Translations under genes and position numbers: made by a program | Assembly (NCBI RefSeq): GCF_031845265.1 | Contig: NZ_JAVRBG010000001.1 | Span: forward strand, 1-64,000 | Origin: Mesonia ostreae | GTDB taxonomy: Bacteria > Bacteroidota > Bacteroidia > Flavobacteriales > Flavobacteriaceae | Direction of reading: 5' to 3' | DNA length: 64,000 nucleotides | Shown: positions 50,471-60,048 of the stretch, piece after piece | How the letters are laid out: each line of letters opens with the position of its first letter | Numbering within the stretch: position 1 is the stretch's first letter | The notes under the pieces: model-generated | Seen by the model: the letters and a program-made list of their open reading frames with translations, nothing else | Told to the model about the DNA's origin: nothing | The model's database searches: none

Positions 50471-52243
50471 ATGCAAGACCCACATACCACCTATTCTTCT
50501 TATATTCTCACGTACAGTTACCAACTTAAAAAACTAAAACAACAACTTTTTGTATCTAGCATGCTGAGGCTTGTTCTTTTTTTGCTTTTAGCTTTTTTAG
50601 TGTATCACTTCTTTGGAAACACCAAAGTAATTGTTGGGACTGTGATTGGTGCGATTATCGGATTTATTTTTTTAGTATCGAGGCACGCCAACCTTCAGCA
50701 GAAAAAGAAAAAGTTAGAGGCTTTAATTGGCATTAATGAAACAGAAATCAAAGTTTTAAATCGGGATTTTCAGGAGCTCCCTACTGGGGAAGAATTTGCA
50801 AATTCACTTCATCATTTTAGTCAGGATATAGATTTATTTGGGAATCGCTCTTTCTTTCAATACCTCAACCGGTCTGCTTTAGCTTCAGGAAAAAAGAAAT
50901 TAGCGCAACTTTTAACCAGTAACCACATCAATTTTATTCCGAAGAAGCAAAACGCAATTCAAGAACTTGCCGAAAAAGTAAAATTTAGACAAGAATTTTC
51001 TGCGGTGGCGCAATTGGTAAAAGTAGAAACCAGCACACATATCATTTTAAATTGGCTCAAGCAATACAAAACTTTTGTGCCTTCGTTTATTTCGTGGCTG
51101 CCCAAAGTTTTTTCTGTACTTTCTATAGCAGTAATTGCGGCTTATTTTACAGATTTAATTTCGGGATATATTTTATTAGGATGGATGATTTTAGGTTTAG
51201 TGATCACCAGCAGATACCTAAAAAACATTAATGAGCTTTCTTCTCGGGTGAGCAAAGTGCAAGAAACCTTTAGACAATATTATCAATTATTAGCGCTACT
51301 AGAGAAAGAAGAGTTTAGCAGAGAATTATTAAAAAAAGAAAAAGAGAAAATCATCAATGATAAACACAAAGCCTCACAAACTTTAAAGCGTTTTTCTAAG
51401 GCAATTGACGCCTTAGACCAGCGAAATAATTTACTCTTTGGCGTTTTTGGAAACGGATTTCTACTTTGGGATTTACAACAATCTTTGAAGTTAGAACGGT
51501 GGATTGTGAATCACCGTCAAGAAGTGGACGAATGGTTTCAAGTAATCGACTTTTTTGATGCGTACAATTCTTTGGGGAATTTTGCCCTGAATCACCAAGA
51601 ATATGTGTTTGCTATTATTAATGAAGATGAAAATACCATAAAAACCACTCAAGCGGTGCACCCTTTAATAGATCCTGAAGAGGCGGTCACCAACGATTAT
51701 CAAATCAAAAAGGAAGATTTTTTTATCATTACGGGTGCCAATATGGCGGGAAAAAGTACCTTCTTAAGAACGGTTTCTTTACAAATCATGATGGCTAATA
51801 TAGGTTTACCTGTTTGTGCTAAAACTTGTGAATACTCGCCCATTAAATTGATTACGAGTATGCGCACCGTAGATAGTTTGGCAGACGAGGCTTCTTATTT
51901 CTTTTCAGAATTGACGCGTCTAAAATTTATCGTGGAAGAAATTAAAACAGATCGTTATTTTATTATTCTGGATGAGATTTTAAAAGGAACCAACAGTACT
52001 GATAAAGCCATTGGTTCTAAAAAATTTATAGAAAAATTAGTCGGTTCTCATTCTACAGGCATTATTGCCACACACGATTTAAGTCTTTGTGAGGTATCTA
52101 AAGAATTACCTCAGGTGAAAAATCATTATTTTGATGCTGAAATAGTAAACAACGAACTCTTTTTTGATTATAAATTTAAAGATGGAATTTGCCAGAATAT
52201 GAATGCTTCTTTTTTGCTTAAAAAAATGGAAATTGTAGATTAA
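50471..52243 (+). CDS. membrane-anchored MutS-like ATPase
   Basis: A 590-residue protein. Two transmembrane stretches lie at about 31-68 and one or two at about 210-240. The C-terminal MutS ATPase domain (about 390-590) has Walker A TGANMAGKSTFLRTV (about 424-438), then SYFFSELTRLKFI and the Walker B FIILDEILKGTN. The MutS mismatch-recognition domain I is absent, so this is not the MutS of mismatch repair. Similar proteins occur throughout Flavobacteriia; their role is unknown. Translation is followed 1 bp later by the hydrolase gene. Confidence 0.88.
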   Translation: MQDPHTTYSSYILTYSYQLKKLKQQLFVSSMLRLVLFLLLAFLVYHFFGNTKVIVGTVIGAIIGFIFLVSRHANLQQKKKKLEALIGINETEIKVLNRDFQELPTGEEFANSLHHFSQDIDLFGNRSFFQYLNRSALASGKKKLAQLLTSNHINFIPKKQNAIQELAEKVKFRQEFSAVAQLVKVETSTHIILNWLKQYKTFVPSFISWLPKVFSVLSIAVIAAYFTDLISGYILLGWMILGLVITSRYLKNINELSSRVSKVQETFRQYYQLLALLEKEEFSRELLKKEKEKIINDKHKASQTLKRFSKAIDALDQRNNLLFGVFGNGFLLWDLQQSLKLERWIVNHRQEVDEWFQVIDFFDAYNSLGNFALNHQEYVFAIINEDENTIKTTQAVHPLIDPEEAVTNDYQIKKEDFFIITGANMAGKSTFLRTVSLQIMMANIGLPVCAKTCEYSPIKLITSMRTVDSLADEASYFFSELTRLKFIVEEIKTDRYFIILDEILKGTNSTDKAIGSKKFIEKLVGSHSTGIIATHDLSLCEVSKELPQVKNHYFDAEIVNNELFFDYKFKDGICQNMNASFLLKKMEIVD

Positions 52244-52244
52244 T

Positions 52245-53240
52245 ATGGATTCACTTACCCAAATCGTTTTAGGAGCTGCTGTAGGAGAAGTAGTTTTAGG
52301 AAAAAAAGTAGGCAATAAAGCCATGTTGTATGGAGCTATTGCGGGTACCATTCCAGATTTGGATGTATTAGCCTCCCACTTCACCCATACCGTAAATGCG
52401 CTAGAAATACATAGAGGCTTTACGCATTCTATCTTTTTTTCGGTGTTATTTGCGCCTATTTTTGGCTGGCTGGTTTCTCGTTATGAAAAATTAGGTTCTT
52501 TTAAGGAATGGTCTTGGTTATTTTTTTGGGGCTTTTTGACTCATCCCCTACTCGATGCCCATACCACTTGGGGAACGCAATTGTTTTGGCCGCTCGACCT
52601 GAGGTTAGCGTATAAAAATATTTTTGTCATCGATCCTTTATATACCATTCCGTTTTTAATTTGTGTGATTTGGGCCATGCGATTACCTAAAGAGGCCACT
52701 AAACGAAGAAAAATAAATCACTTAGGACTCATTTTAAGCTCCTCGTATTTAATAATTACACTTCTTCTAAAAGCCTATACGTATCCAAAATTTATACAAG
52801 CTTTAGATAATCAAGGAGTTAATTATACTTCCGTACAAACCAAACCTTCTGCTTTTAATAGCATTTTATGGACGGCGAATGTAGATACGCCAAATGCCTA
52901 CCTCATTGGGCATTACTCGATTTTTGATACTCAGCCTATTAAATTTGCTAACTATCCCAAGCAACATCAACTACTCGGAGAACTTAAAGAAGAAGAAAAA
53001 GTACAACAACTTATTAAAATTACTGAAGGCTGGTATACCATTACTCAGAAGGAAGAAGGCTTATTTTTTAATGATCTAAGGTTTGGCGTCTTAGGTTTTT
53101 CTCCTACAGAAGATAAGTTTGTTTTTAGCTATGAACTTATAGGAACTCCAACAGGTATAAAGGTAGAAGAAGTCGAAAAAGACAGAGAACAAGCCAAAGA
53201 GTTAATGGGAGAATTAGGAAATCGCATCTTAGGAAATTAA
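52245..53240 (+). CDS. membrane-bound metal-dependent hydrolase (YbcI/YdjM family)
   Basis: A 331-residue membrane protein. The N-terminal MDSLTQIVLGAAVGE, with ETH-like histidines in IHRGFTHSIFF and HPLLDAHTTWGTQLF (about 58 and 100-115), is the LexA-regulated YbcI/YdjM metal-dependent hydrolase family. About four helices lie in the first 190 residues and a soluble C-terminal domain follows. It is co-transcribed with the MutS-like gene. Confidence 0.9.
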   Translation: MDSLTQIVLGAAVGEVVLGKKVGNKAMLYGAIAGTIPDLDVLASHFTHTVNALEIHRGFTHSIFFSVLFAPIFGWLVSRYEKLGSFKEWSWLFFWGFLTHPLLDAHTTWGTQLFWPLDLRLAYKNIFVIDPLYTIPFLICVIWAMRLPKEATKRRKINHLGLILSSSYLIITLLLKAYTYPKFIQALDNQGVNYTSVQTKPSAFNSILWTANVDTPNAYLIGHYSIFDTQPIKFANYPKQHQLLGELKEEEKVQQLIKITEGWYTITQKEEGLFFNDLRFGVLGFSPTEDKFVFSYELIGTPTGIKVEEVEKDREQAKELMGELGNRILGN

Positions 53241-53337
53241 TACTTACTGAAGTCGCATTTTCTTCAAATCCTACTTTTGTGAGTTTCTTAACTTGAAGTT
53301 AGTCTAAAAAAATCCAAATTAGCTTAAAATATGAGGC

Positions 53338-54516
53338 ATGAACAAGCGGCAGCATCGAAAAAGATTTAAGAAGAAAAGATATATAATCCCTATAGCACTT
53401 ATTATTTTACTCATTGCGTTTCGCCTGTATCTACCAACTTTGGTCAAGAATAACCTCAATAAAGTTTTAGCAGATATTCCTGGTTACCACGGTGCAATTG
53501 AAGACGTAGACCTTTCTTTATGGCGTGGTGCTTACCAATTGGAAGGCTTATACCTCAATAAAATAACTGCTAAAAGTGAAGTCCCATTTTTAAACTTCCC
53601 AATGACCGATATTTCTATTGAATGGAGGTCTCTCTTTAAAGGTAAAATTGTAACCGAGATTGAGATGCACAATCCAGAAATTATTTATGTTCTAGAAGAT
53701 CAAGAAGAAACTCCTAATGAGGGAGAAGCAGATACCGAAGATTGGACAAAAGCTTTAACAGATATTGTTCCGCTAGACATTAATAGTTTTGATATTTATA
53801 ATGGGAAACTTGCTTTTGTACAGTTAGAATCTGACCCTAATATTGATTTAAGCATTCATAATTTAAGACTAAGTGCTAAAAATTTGCGCAATGTAAAGCA
53901 GACAGAAAAAGTGCTTCCGTCTACGATTACGGCTACCGGAACAAGTATTGGAAATGGGAAATTAAATTTGGACGGAAAAATTAATCTTATTAAAGAAATA
54001 CCAGACCTAGATATGTCTCTTTCCTTGGAAGACGTAGATGCAACAGCCTTAAATGAGTTTACTAGTTTTTATGCCGGTCTAGATTTTGAAAGTGGAACTG
54101 TTGGTGTTTTCACTGAATTTGCTATTGCAGACGCTCACCTTAAAGGATACGTTAAACCTCTTTTAACCGATACCAAGTTAATAGGAAAAGAAGATGGCTT
54201 TTTAGAAACGTTATGGGAAGGCTTTGTGGGCGTTTTTAAATTTATTTTGAAAAATCAAGGTACCGATACGGTGGCTACCAAAGTGCCAATAGAAGGGGAT
54301 TTTAGTGAAGCAGGAACCAAAATTTTACCTACCGTTTTAAATATTTTTAAAAATGCGTGGATTCAGGCGTTTACGGGAAGCGTTGATGGTAATATAGAAT
54401 ATCAAGATGCTTTTAAAGAAAGTAAAAAAGACGATAAAAAGAAAGCTAAAGAAGAACGTAAGGAAAAGCGTAAAAAGGAAAAAGAAGAAAGAAAAGCAGA
54501 AAAAGACAAAGAATAG
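53338..54516 (+). CDS. DUF748-like membrane-anchored protein
   Basis: A 392-residue protein with one N-terminal helix (about 14-29) after a very basic start (MNKRQHRKRFKKKRY). The AsmA-like DUF748 region follows: GYHGAIEDVDLSLWRGAYQL (about 45-64) and NGKLAFVQLESDPNIDLSIHN. The C-terminal tail is a charged Lys/Glu run (KEERKEKRKKEKEERK). AsmA-type proteins sit in the envelope and span lipid transfer routes. The role here is unknown. Confidence 0.78.
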   Translation: MNKRQHRKRFKKKRYIIPIALIILLIAFRLYLPTLVKNNLNKVLADIPGYHGAIEDVDLSLWRGAYQLEGLYLNKITAKSEVPFLNFPMTDISIEWRSLFKGKIVTEIEMHNPEIIYVLEDQEETPNEGEADTEDWTKALTDIVPLDINSFDIYNGKLAFVQLESDPNIDLSIHNLRLSAKNLRNVKQTEKVLPSTITATGTSIGNGKLNLDGKINLIKEIPDLDMSLSLEDVDATALNEFTSFYAGLDFESGTVGVFTEFAIADAHLKGYVKPLLTDTKLIGKEDGFLETLWEGFVGVFKFILKNQGTDTVATKVPIEGDFSEAGTKILPTVLNIFKNAWIQAFTGSVDGNIEYQDAFKESKKDDKKKAKEERKEKRKKEKEERKAEKDKE

Positions 54517-54537
54517 TTCAATTAAGTTAAAAATTTC

Positions 54538-54551
54538 GCTTCCGCGGAAGC
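54538..54551. repeat. 14-bp palindrome GCTTCCGCGGAAGC, intergenic
   Basis: The only intergenic copy of the iterated palindrome, between the DUF748-like and phnA genes. It is a perfect 14-bp palindrome. Confidence 0.9.
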
Positions 54552-54629
54552 AAAACTAGTACGTATCTATTAGAAATTTTAAAGTAGAAACTCTAAAAAA
54601 CGGCTATCTTTACTTTTTATAAAATTATT

Positions 54630-55211
54630 ATGAGCTTAGACCAAGATTTAATGCAACGCGCAGATTCTAAATGTGAACTCTGCGGAAATAAAGAAAACCT
54701 AGAAATTTACGCTGTTCCTCCAGAAGAAAAACTCAAGGTAGATACCACAGTGCTTACTTGTGAAACTTGTTTTGATCAATTACAAGATCCTGAAAAAATA
54801 GAACCTAACCATTGGCGATGCCTTAACGATAGTATGTGGAATACCACTCCTGCGGTACAAGTAGTAGCTTGGCGCATGCTCACCTGTTTAAAAGATGAAG
54901 GTTGGCCGCAAGATTTGCTAGATATGATGTATATGGAAGAAGATACGTTAACTTGGGCGAAATCTGCTGGCGTAGAAGAAGAGGAAGCTCCAAAAGGATT
55001 GGTACATAGAGATAGCAACGGAGTTGTGATAGAAGCGGGTGACACCGTTGTTCTCATTAAAGATTTACCAGTAAAAGGTTCTAGTATGGTGGCAAAAAGA
55101 GGTACGGCTGTACGAAGAGTCTCTCTGGTTCACGATAATGAAGAGCATTTGGAAGGAAGAGTTGACGGACAACAAATTGTTATTCTTACCAAATTTGTTA
55201 AGAAAATGTAA
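54630..55211 (+). CDS. PhnA domain protein
   Basis: A 193-residue protein with a zinc ribbon in the first part (CELCG at about 15-19 and CETC at about 49-52) and the PhnA C-terminal domain: HRDSNGVVIEAGDTVVLIKDL and KRGTAVRRVSLV. The PhnA name comes from phosphonate clusters, but the domain is of unknown activity and no phosphonate gene is near. Confidence 0.92.
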   Translation: MSLDQDLMQRADSKCELCGNKENLEIYAVPPEEKLKVDTTVLTCETCFDQLQDPEKIEPNHWRCLNDSMWNTTPAVQVVAWRMLTCLKDEGWPQDLLDMMYMEEDTLTWAKSAGVEEEEAPKGLVHRDSNGVVIEAGDTVVLIKDLPVKGSSMVAKRGTAVRRVSLVHDNEEHLEGRVDGQQIVILTKFVKKM

Positions 55212-55240
55212 GCAAAATTTTTGCTCCTATTATAAATTTA

Positions 55241-55287
55241 AAAATCCGTCTTAATGCTAATAGTTTAGCTTGGAGACGGATTTTTTT
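55241..55287 (+). terminator. terminator of phnA-like gene
   Basis: A long interrupted stem AAAATCCGTCT / AGACGGATTTT with an inner GCTAA / TTAGC stem and a T-run. Confidence 0.88.
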
Positions 55288-55313
55288 ATGCAAATATATT
55301 ATTTAAAGAATCT

Positions 55314-56651
55314 TTACAAAAACTCTTTAATGTCGTTGCTTAAGTCCAACACTTCTAATTGAGGAAGTTTATTTTCTAAAATACTGCTTCCAGCCGCACT
55401 TCTATATCCTGCGGCACAATGTACCACAACAGGTTTATCTGTAGGAAGTTCATGCGCTCTTTCTCTTAGTTCGTGTAGCGGTATGTTGATAGAACTTTTA
55501 AAAGGCTTATTTTCTTCTACTTCGGGTTTGTTTCTAACATCTACAATGGTATAATCTTTTTCATTTCCTTTTAACTTCTCTCCCGATATTTTTGCTGAAG
55601 TTTTTAATAAGCGATGCTCAATAGTAAGTATTCCCTTCAGTTGTTTTTCGTAACCAATTTTTGCAATTCGTTCTAGATTTTTATCAAAATTAGTCACTGA
55701 ATCTACCACTAAGTAAAATGGTTCTCCCGGTCTAACAATTGCTCCCAACCAAGTTTCTAATTTTTGTGCTTCTCTAATGGCTTCAATATTAATACTATTA
55801 GGCAAATGACCTGCTTTAAAATCTTCTATTGCTCTGGTATCTACCACCGTAATATTTTGATCTACTTGAGATCTATTGATGAGTCGAAATACTTCTCCTA
55901 AACTTTTTTCTATATTGCTGGCTCCTACTTTATTGGTATCAACATCAAAACCAAAATAATGCGGAATCATAGGTTGGTCTTTTAAAATTTCTTGAACAAA
56001 CTCTTCTTCGGTTTGCTCTTTAAAAGCCCAATTGCTTAAACGTTCTTGTCCTAAAGTGGACGAAGAAGCATCACTCATATTTTTTCCGCAGAGAGAACCT
56101 GCTCCGTGTGCAGGATAAATTACGGTTTCGTCTGGTAAATCATTAAATTTTGTCGTTAGCGTATCGTACATAGCTTTCGCTAGCTCTTCTCGCTTTGCCC
56201 GCATATTTCCTGCTTTCTCTCTTAAATCTGGTCTACCTACATTTCCTATAAAAATCGTGTCGCCTGTAAAAAGTACTTTTTCATCTGCTTCTTCTGCCAA
56301 AATACAAATACTATCTGGCGAATGTCCTGGAGAATTAATGGCAGATAATTTTATGTTTCCAATAGAAAAATGATCGCCATCATCGAATTTATTATGAGGA
56401 TACTCTGCTCCTAATAATTCACTTACATAAATAGTCGCTCCGGTTTCTCTATGAATTTGCAAATGGCTGCTTACAAAATCGGCATGCGGATGTGTTTCTA
56501 TCACGGCTACAATCTTAGCGTCTTGCTCTTCCGCGTAAGCGTAATATTGCTGCGGATTTCTTGAAGGGTCTATTACTGACATTTTACCATCTGAAACTAT
56601 GGCGTAAGAATAATGCGCTAATGCCTTGTCGTTAAACTGTTTAAGTGTCAT
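55314..56651 (-). CDS. MBL-fold hydrolase with two rhodanese domains
   Basis: About 445 residues from ATG 56651 (MTLKQFNDKALAHY); the frame extends upstream without a better start. The metallo-beta-lactamase domain (1-250) has THPHADFVSSH and GHSPDSIC metal motifs of the persulfide-dioxygenase type. The first rhodanese domain (about 255-345) lacks a catalytic Cys. The second (about 350-445) carries HCAAGYRSA. It oxidises glutathione or low-molecular-weight persulfides in sulfide metabolism. It lies 4 bp after the sterol desaturase gene. Confidence 0.92.
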   Translation of the reverse strand: MTLKQFNDKALAHYSYAIVSDGKMSVIDPSRNPQQYYAYAEEQDAKIVAVIETHPHADFVSSHLQIHRETGATIYVSELLGAEYPHNKFDDGDHFSIGNIKLSAINSPGHSPDSICILAEEADEKVLFTGDTIFIGNVGRPDLREKAGNMRAKREELAKAMYDTLTTKFNDLPDETVIYPAHGAGSLCGKNMSDASSSTLGQERLSNWAFKEQTEEEFVQEILKDQPMIPHYFGFDVDTNKVGASNIEKSLGEVFRLINRSQVDQNITVVDTRAIEDFKAGHLPNSINIEAIREAQKLETWLGAIVRPGEPFYLVVDSVTNFDKNLERIAKIGYEKQLKGILTIEHRLLKTSAKISGEKLKGNEKDYTIVDVRNKPEVEENKPFKSSINIPLHELRERAHELPTDKPVVVHCAAGYRSAAGSSILENKLPQLEVLDLSNDIKEFL

Positions 56652-56655
56652 CTTA

Positions 56656-57594
56656 TTAATTTTTATAATGTTTCTTCTGAAAGGGATGCATGGTTTGATG
56701 GACAAATCCACCTGGAAAATCTTCATCTCCTTCAAAACCTAATTCTATATTTTTTCCGTTTTTCGGAATATAAGCGGTTCTAAATAAATAGTCCCAAATG
56801 CTAAGAGAAAGACCAAAATTCATTCCTTTCTTAAATTTCTCTGGCAATTCTTTAGAATGGTGCCAAATGTGCATTTTTGGATTGTTGATAATATAGCCAA
56901 AATAACCGTAACTCCAACCTAAATTAGCGTGATTAAGATGCCCTATAAAAACGGCAAACATATGTACCACAAAAAATTGCTGAATTCCAAAGCCAATCAT
57001 TGCCAAGGGAATATATTGCACCGATTTATAAAAGATAGTTTCCATAAAATGGAATCTAAATTGCGCGGCAAAGGCCATTTCTTTTACACTGTGGTGCACT
57101 TTGTGAAATTCCCACAACCACGGTCGGCGGTGTAACTGTCGGTGTACATTCCATTGTATGAAATCGGCAATGACAAACATAATGAGCAGTTGCACCCATT
57201 GCGGAAAGTGTTGCACCTCTATAGCCACCAGATTCGTAATCCCAAATAAAGATAAAACATCATTAAACAATTCTACGCCCACATTAGAGATGGCATTGTA
57301 GCCTACTAGTGAAAACAGAAAGAAATTAAAGAGAATATAGAAACTGTCTAACCAAAAATCTTTTCTTAAAATACGCTGATTTCTTCTCCACGGAATCACA
57401 ATTTCTAAAACCCAAACCAAAAGTGATAATCCTATGAGCCAGTAGAAATAATTGTATAAAGAGGGATTAGCTATTTCTTCTACCAAATAATTGAAATAAC
57501 CCGTAAAAGAATCTTGTATTATTTTAAGATATTTGTTCAAATCTAGCGCTGTTTTTTCTCTGTCTATCTCAGTAAGACTTTTCTTACGTAACAC
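56656..57594 (-). CDS. sterol desaturase / fatty acid hydroxylase family protein
   Basis: A 312-residue membrane protein with four or five helices. The histidine clusters of the di-iron family are NVHRQLHR (about 148), WEFHKVHHSV (about 161) and HIWHHSKE (about 240). These proteins hydroxylate or desaturate lipids or sterols. Co-transcribed with the MBL-rhodanese gene, which starts 4 bp later. The lipid substrate is not known. Confidence 0.92.
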   Translation of the reverse strand: MLRKKSLTEIDREKTALDLNKYLKIIQDSFTGYFNYLVEEIANPSLYNYFYWLIGLSLLVWVLEIVIPWRRNQRILRKDFWLDSFYILFNFFLFSLVGYNAISNVGVELFNDVLSLFGITNLVAIEVQHFPQWVQLLIMFVIADFIQWNVHRQLHRRPWLWEFHKVHHSVKEMAFAAQFRFHFMETIFYKSVQYIPLAMIGFGIQQFFVVHMFAVFIGHLNHANLGWSYGYFGYIINNPKMHIWHHSKELPEKFKKGMNFGLSLSIWDYLFRTAYIPKNGKNIELGFEGDEDFPGGFVHQTMHPFQKKHYKN

Positions 57595-57668
57595 ATTCAG
57601 TTTATTATCAACTTTCCTAAGCTTTAAAAAAGTCTAGATGAAATTTATGGGTGCAAAAACCATACTTA

Positions 57669-58802
57669 TTATCTCTTTTTAGAAATTAATTTTACAATTC
57701 CTAAGTTTTCTACACCTATATAAATAAAGCCGTCATCTGCTTGATGAATACTTCTTACTCTTCCTACATCTTCCAATAATTTTATTCTTTTGGTCACTTT
57801 CTCGCCTTCTAAAGCTAAAAATTCTAGGTATTGAAACTTTAAAGAACCCACTAAAAGTCCGCCTTTTAATTTTGGATATTTATTTGAAGTTACAAAAGCC
57901 ATTCCGCTGGGTGCGATACTGGGTACCCAATAATGTATGGGTTGCGTCATTCCTGGCGCGCTCGTTTTATCTGTGATGCTCGTACCGCTGTAATTTTTAC
58001 CATAAGTGACGATTGGCCAACCATAATTTGCTCCCTTTTTTACAATATTTATTTCATCGCCGCCTTTTGGACCGTGTTCGTGCAGCCAAATTTCTTTGGT
58101 TTGTGGATGCACTTCCATTCCTTGCGGATTTCTATGTCCGTAGCTAAAAATAGCTTTTTTCGCTTCCGCGGAAGTGTAAAAAGGATTGCTTTTGGGAATA
58201 CTTCCGTCATCGTTTAAACGGTAAATTTTCCCTCCGTCACGAGTAAGATCTTGGGGATTTTCATCTCGATTGCCTCGTTCTCCTATAGAAAAATAAACGT
58301 GATTTTCTTTATCAAATACAATTCTGCTTCCAAAATGTTGTCCTCTAGTTGTGTTGGGTGTGGCTTTGTACAAGAGTTCTTTTTGTACTAAACTCGCGTT
58401 TTCTAATTTGGCTCTCATCATAGCTGTATTACCGCCTTCCGTATTCCCTTCCGCGGAAGCGTAAGTAATATAAATCCATCCGTTATCACTATAATTAGGA
58501 TGCAAAGCAATGTCTAAGAGACCGCCTTGTCCTTTTTCATACACCTGAGGAACATTTTTAATACGTGTTTTTTTATTATTTTTTACCAGCAACAAATCGC
58601 CTTTCTTTTCGGTAATTAGCATAGATTTATCTGGAAGAAAGACAAAACCCCAAGGATTTTGAAGATCATCTACTATAACTTCGTAGGTGTATGTGGTGCT
58701 TGGAGTTTGTACTTTTTTTTCATTCTCCGCTTTTTGTATTTGTCCGCATGCAACAAAACAAATCAGTAAAGCAGGAATAAAAAGAGATTGTATTTTCTTC
58801 AT
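57669..58802 (-). CDS. PQQ-dependent sugar dehydrogenase lipoprotein
   Basis: About 377 residues from ATG 58802. The signal MKKIQSLFIPALLICFVAC has a lipobox (Cys 19). The six-bladed propeller of soluble-glucose-dehydrogenase type has LQNPWGFVFLPD, GQGGLLDIALHPNY, SYGHRNPQGMEVHP and LWLHEHGPKGGDEIN-type motifs (HEHGPKGGDEIN seen). The conserved His, Arg and Asp residues of the PQQ site are in those motifs. It oxidises sugars with PQQ. Two copies of TTCCGCGGAA lie in it. Confidence 0.92.
   Translation of the reverse strand: MKKIQSLFIPALLICFVACGQIQKAENEKKVQTPSTTYTYEVIVDDLQNPWGFVFLPDKSMLITEKKGDLLLVKNNKKTRIKNVPQVYEKGQGGLLDIALHPNYSDNGWIYITYASAEGNTEGGNTAMMRAKLENASLVQKELLYKATPNTTRGQHFGSRIVFDKENHVYFSIGERGNRDENPQDLTRDGGKIYRLNDDGSIPKSNPFYTSAEAKKAIFSYGHRNPQGMEVHPQTKEIWLHEHGPKGGDEINIVKKGANYGWPIVTYGKNYSGTSITDKTSAPGMTQPIHYWVPSIAPSGMAFVTSNKYPKLKGGLLVGSLKFQYLEFLALEGEKVTKRIKLLEDVGRVRSIHQADDGFIYIGVENLGIVKLISKKR
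58163..58174. repeat. palindrome CTTCCGCGGAAG, copy in PQQ dehydrogenase
   Basis: Encodes T-S-A-E-A in the propeller. Part of the iterated family. Confidence 0.9.
58448..58459. repeat. palindrome CTTCCGCGGAAG, second copy in PQQ dehydrogenase
   Basis: Encodes A-S-A-E-G in the propeller, 285 bp from the previous copy. Confidence 0.9.
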
Positions 58803-58953
58803 TTTTTCTTTTAAAAGTAATGAAAATAAGCAAAACAAAGCCTGAACTTTGTATTTAAATGCAGAATCTCTCACTGAAGAATTAGATTATTTCTTAACTG
58901 AATCAGGAGTCTCGCTAACAGTAATTTTCTTGGGCAATTTGATCTTATTATAT

Positions 58954-58987
58954 AAAAAAGCCTTTCCGTTTTTGACGGAAAAGCTTT
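58954..58987 (-). terminator. terminator of the small membrane protein gene
   Basis: Stem AAGC-TTTCCGT / ACGGAAA-GCTT with a T-run on the minus strand, 24 bp after the stop of the gene at 59011. Confidence 0.8.
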
Positions 58988-59010
58988 CATTATATATCAA
59001 AAATATAGGT

Positions 59011-59325
59011 TTAAATTACCTCAGCATCGATTACAGTATCGTGCAAATCTTCTGCGCTAATTCCGTTGAAAACGTAAGCATACACCCACATAATTGTAAA
59101 GGAAGGAATAATATCTGTAAATGGTAAAATTTCCTCTATAAATACAAGAATCGAAGCGATTTTACCCTTTTTTCCAGGATACATTTCAGACATTTTTTTG
59201 GCAGCGTAAGGTGCCCATAAAATATCTAAAAAAGGTCCTACCACAGGAATTGCCATAGAGAGCATTCCCACGCCATCATAAAGTAAACCTTTAATTAATT
59301 GTTGGTATTTTATATGTAAATTCAT
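59011..59325 (-). CDS. small conserved membrane protein
   Basis: A 104-residue protein with two hydrophobic stretches (about 14-38 and 54-82). MLSMAIPVVGPFLDILWAPYAAKKM is its most characteristic part (quoted as IPVVGPFLDILWAPYAAK). It has no signal peptide. Likely a conserved flavobacterial family with no assigned role. Monocistronic, with its own terminator. Confidence 0.72.
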   Translation of the reverse strand: MNLHIKYQQLIKGLLYDGVGMLSMAIPVVGPFLDILWAPYAAKKMSEMYPGKKGKIASILVFIEEILPFTDIIPSFTIMWVYAYVFNGISAEDLHDTVIDAEVI

Positions 59326-59368
59326 TTGTTCTTTTCTTATTATATAACAAAAAAAGTGCCGAAATGCT

Positions 59369-59896
59369 TTATTCGTTCAATAAATAAGCAAATGATTCTC
59401 TTAATTTCTTGAGTTTAGGGTTGATAATTATTTGACAATAGGGTTGACGTGGATTGTTATTATAAAAGTTTTGATGCTGAAATTCTGCCTCGTAAAAATT
59501 GGTATACGCAGTAACCTCAGTGACAATCTTATTTTCAAATATCTCCCTATTCAATTCTTCTATTACTTTATGGGCAATTTCTTTCTGCTGCTCATCTTCA
59601 AAGAAAATAGCACTCCTGTATTGGGTTCCCACGTCATTTCCTTGTCTATTTAAAGTGGTAGGATCATGTGTTGCAAAAAATATATGAAGAATTTCTTCGT
59701 AAGAAACCTGCTCTGGATTGTAGGTAAACTGTAAAGCTTCGGCGTGTCCCGTTCTTCCTTCTACCACTTCTCGATACGGAGGATTTTTTATTTTTCCGCC
59801 AGAAAAACCAGATTTTATTTCGGAAATTCCTCTTACCCGTTGAAAAACAGCTTCGGTACACCAAAAACATCCATTGGCTAAAGTGACTTGTTTCAT
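59369..59896 (-). CDS. msrA: peptide-methionine (S)-S-oxide reductase MsrA
   Basis: A 175-residue MsrA. The catalytic GCFWC motif is at 9-13, followed by SGFSGG, GHAEALQFTYNP and FFATHDPTTLNRQGNDVGTQYRSA. It reduces the S-isomer of methionine sulfoxide in oxidised proteins. Cytoplasmic (no signal peptide). Confidence 0.96.
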   Translation of the reverse strand: MKQVTLANGCFWCTEAVFQRVRGISEIKSGFSGGKIKNPPYREVVEGRTGHAEALQFTYNPEQVSYEEILHIFFATHDPTTLNRQGNDVGTQYRSAIFFEDEQQKEIAHKVIEELNREIFENKIVTEVTAYTNFYEAEFQHQNFYNNNPRQPYCQIIINPKLKKLRESFAYLLNE

Positions 59897-60048
59897 TTCT
59901 ATTTTTTCTTTAAAATTAAAAGAAGTTTTTTAGCATTAAAACCGCTGGCATTAAATTAACGCTGATTTATGATTTATACCACGCATCCTTATGGTTTCAA
60001 AAGAAAAACCTATTTTAGCCTAGAAAATCTTGCGCAAATAGAATACCG

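Noticed and set aside
50471..52243. true MutS mismatch-repair gene
   Set aside because: It has membrane helices and lacks the mismatch-binding domain, so only the ATPase family matches.
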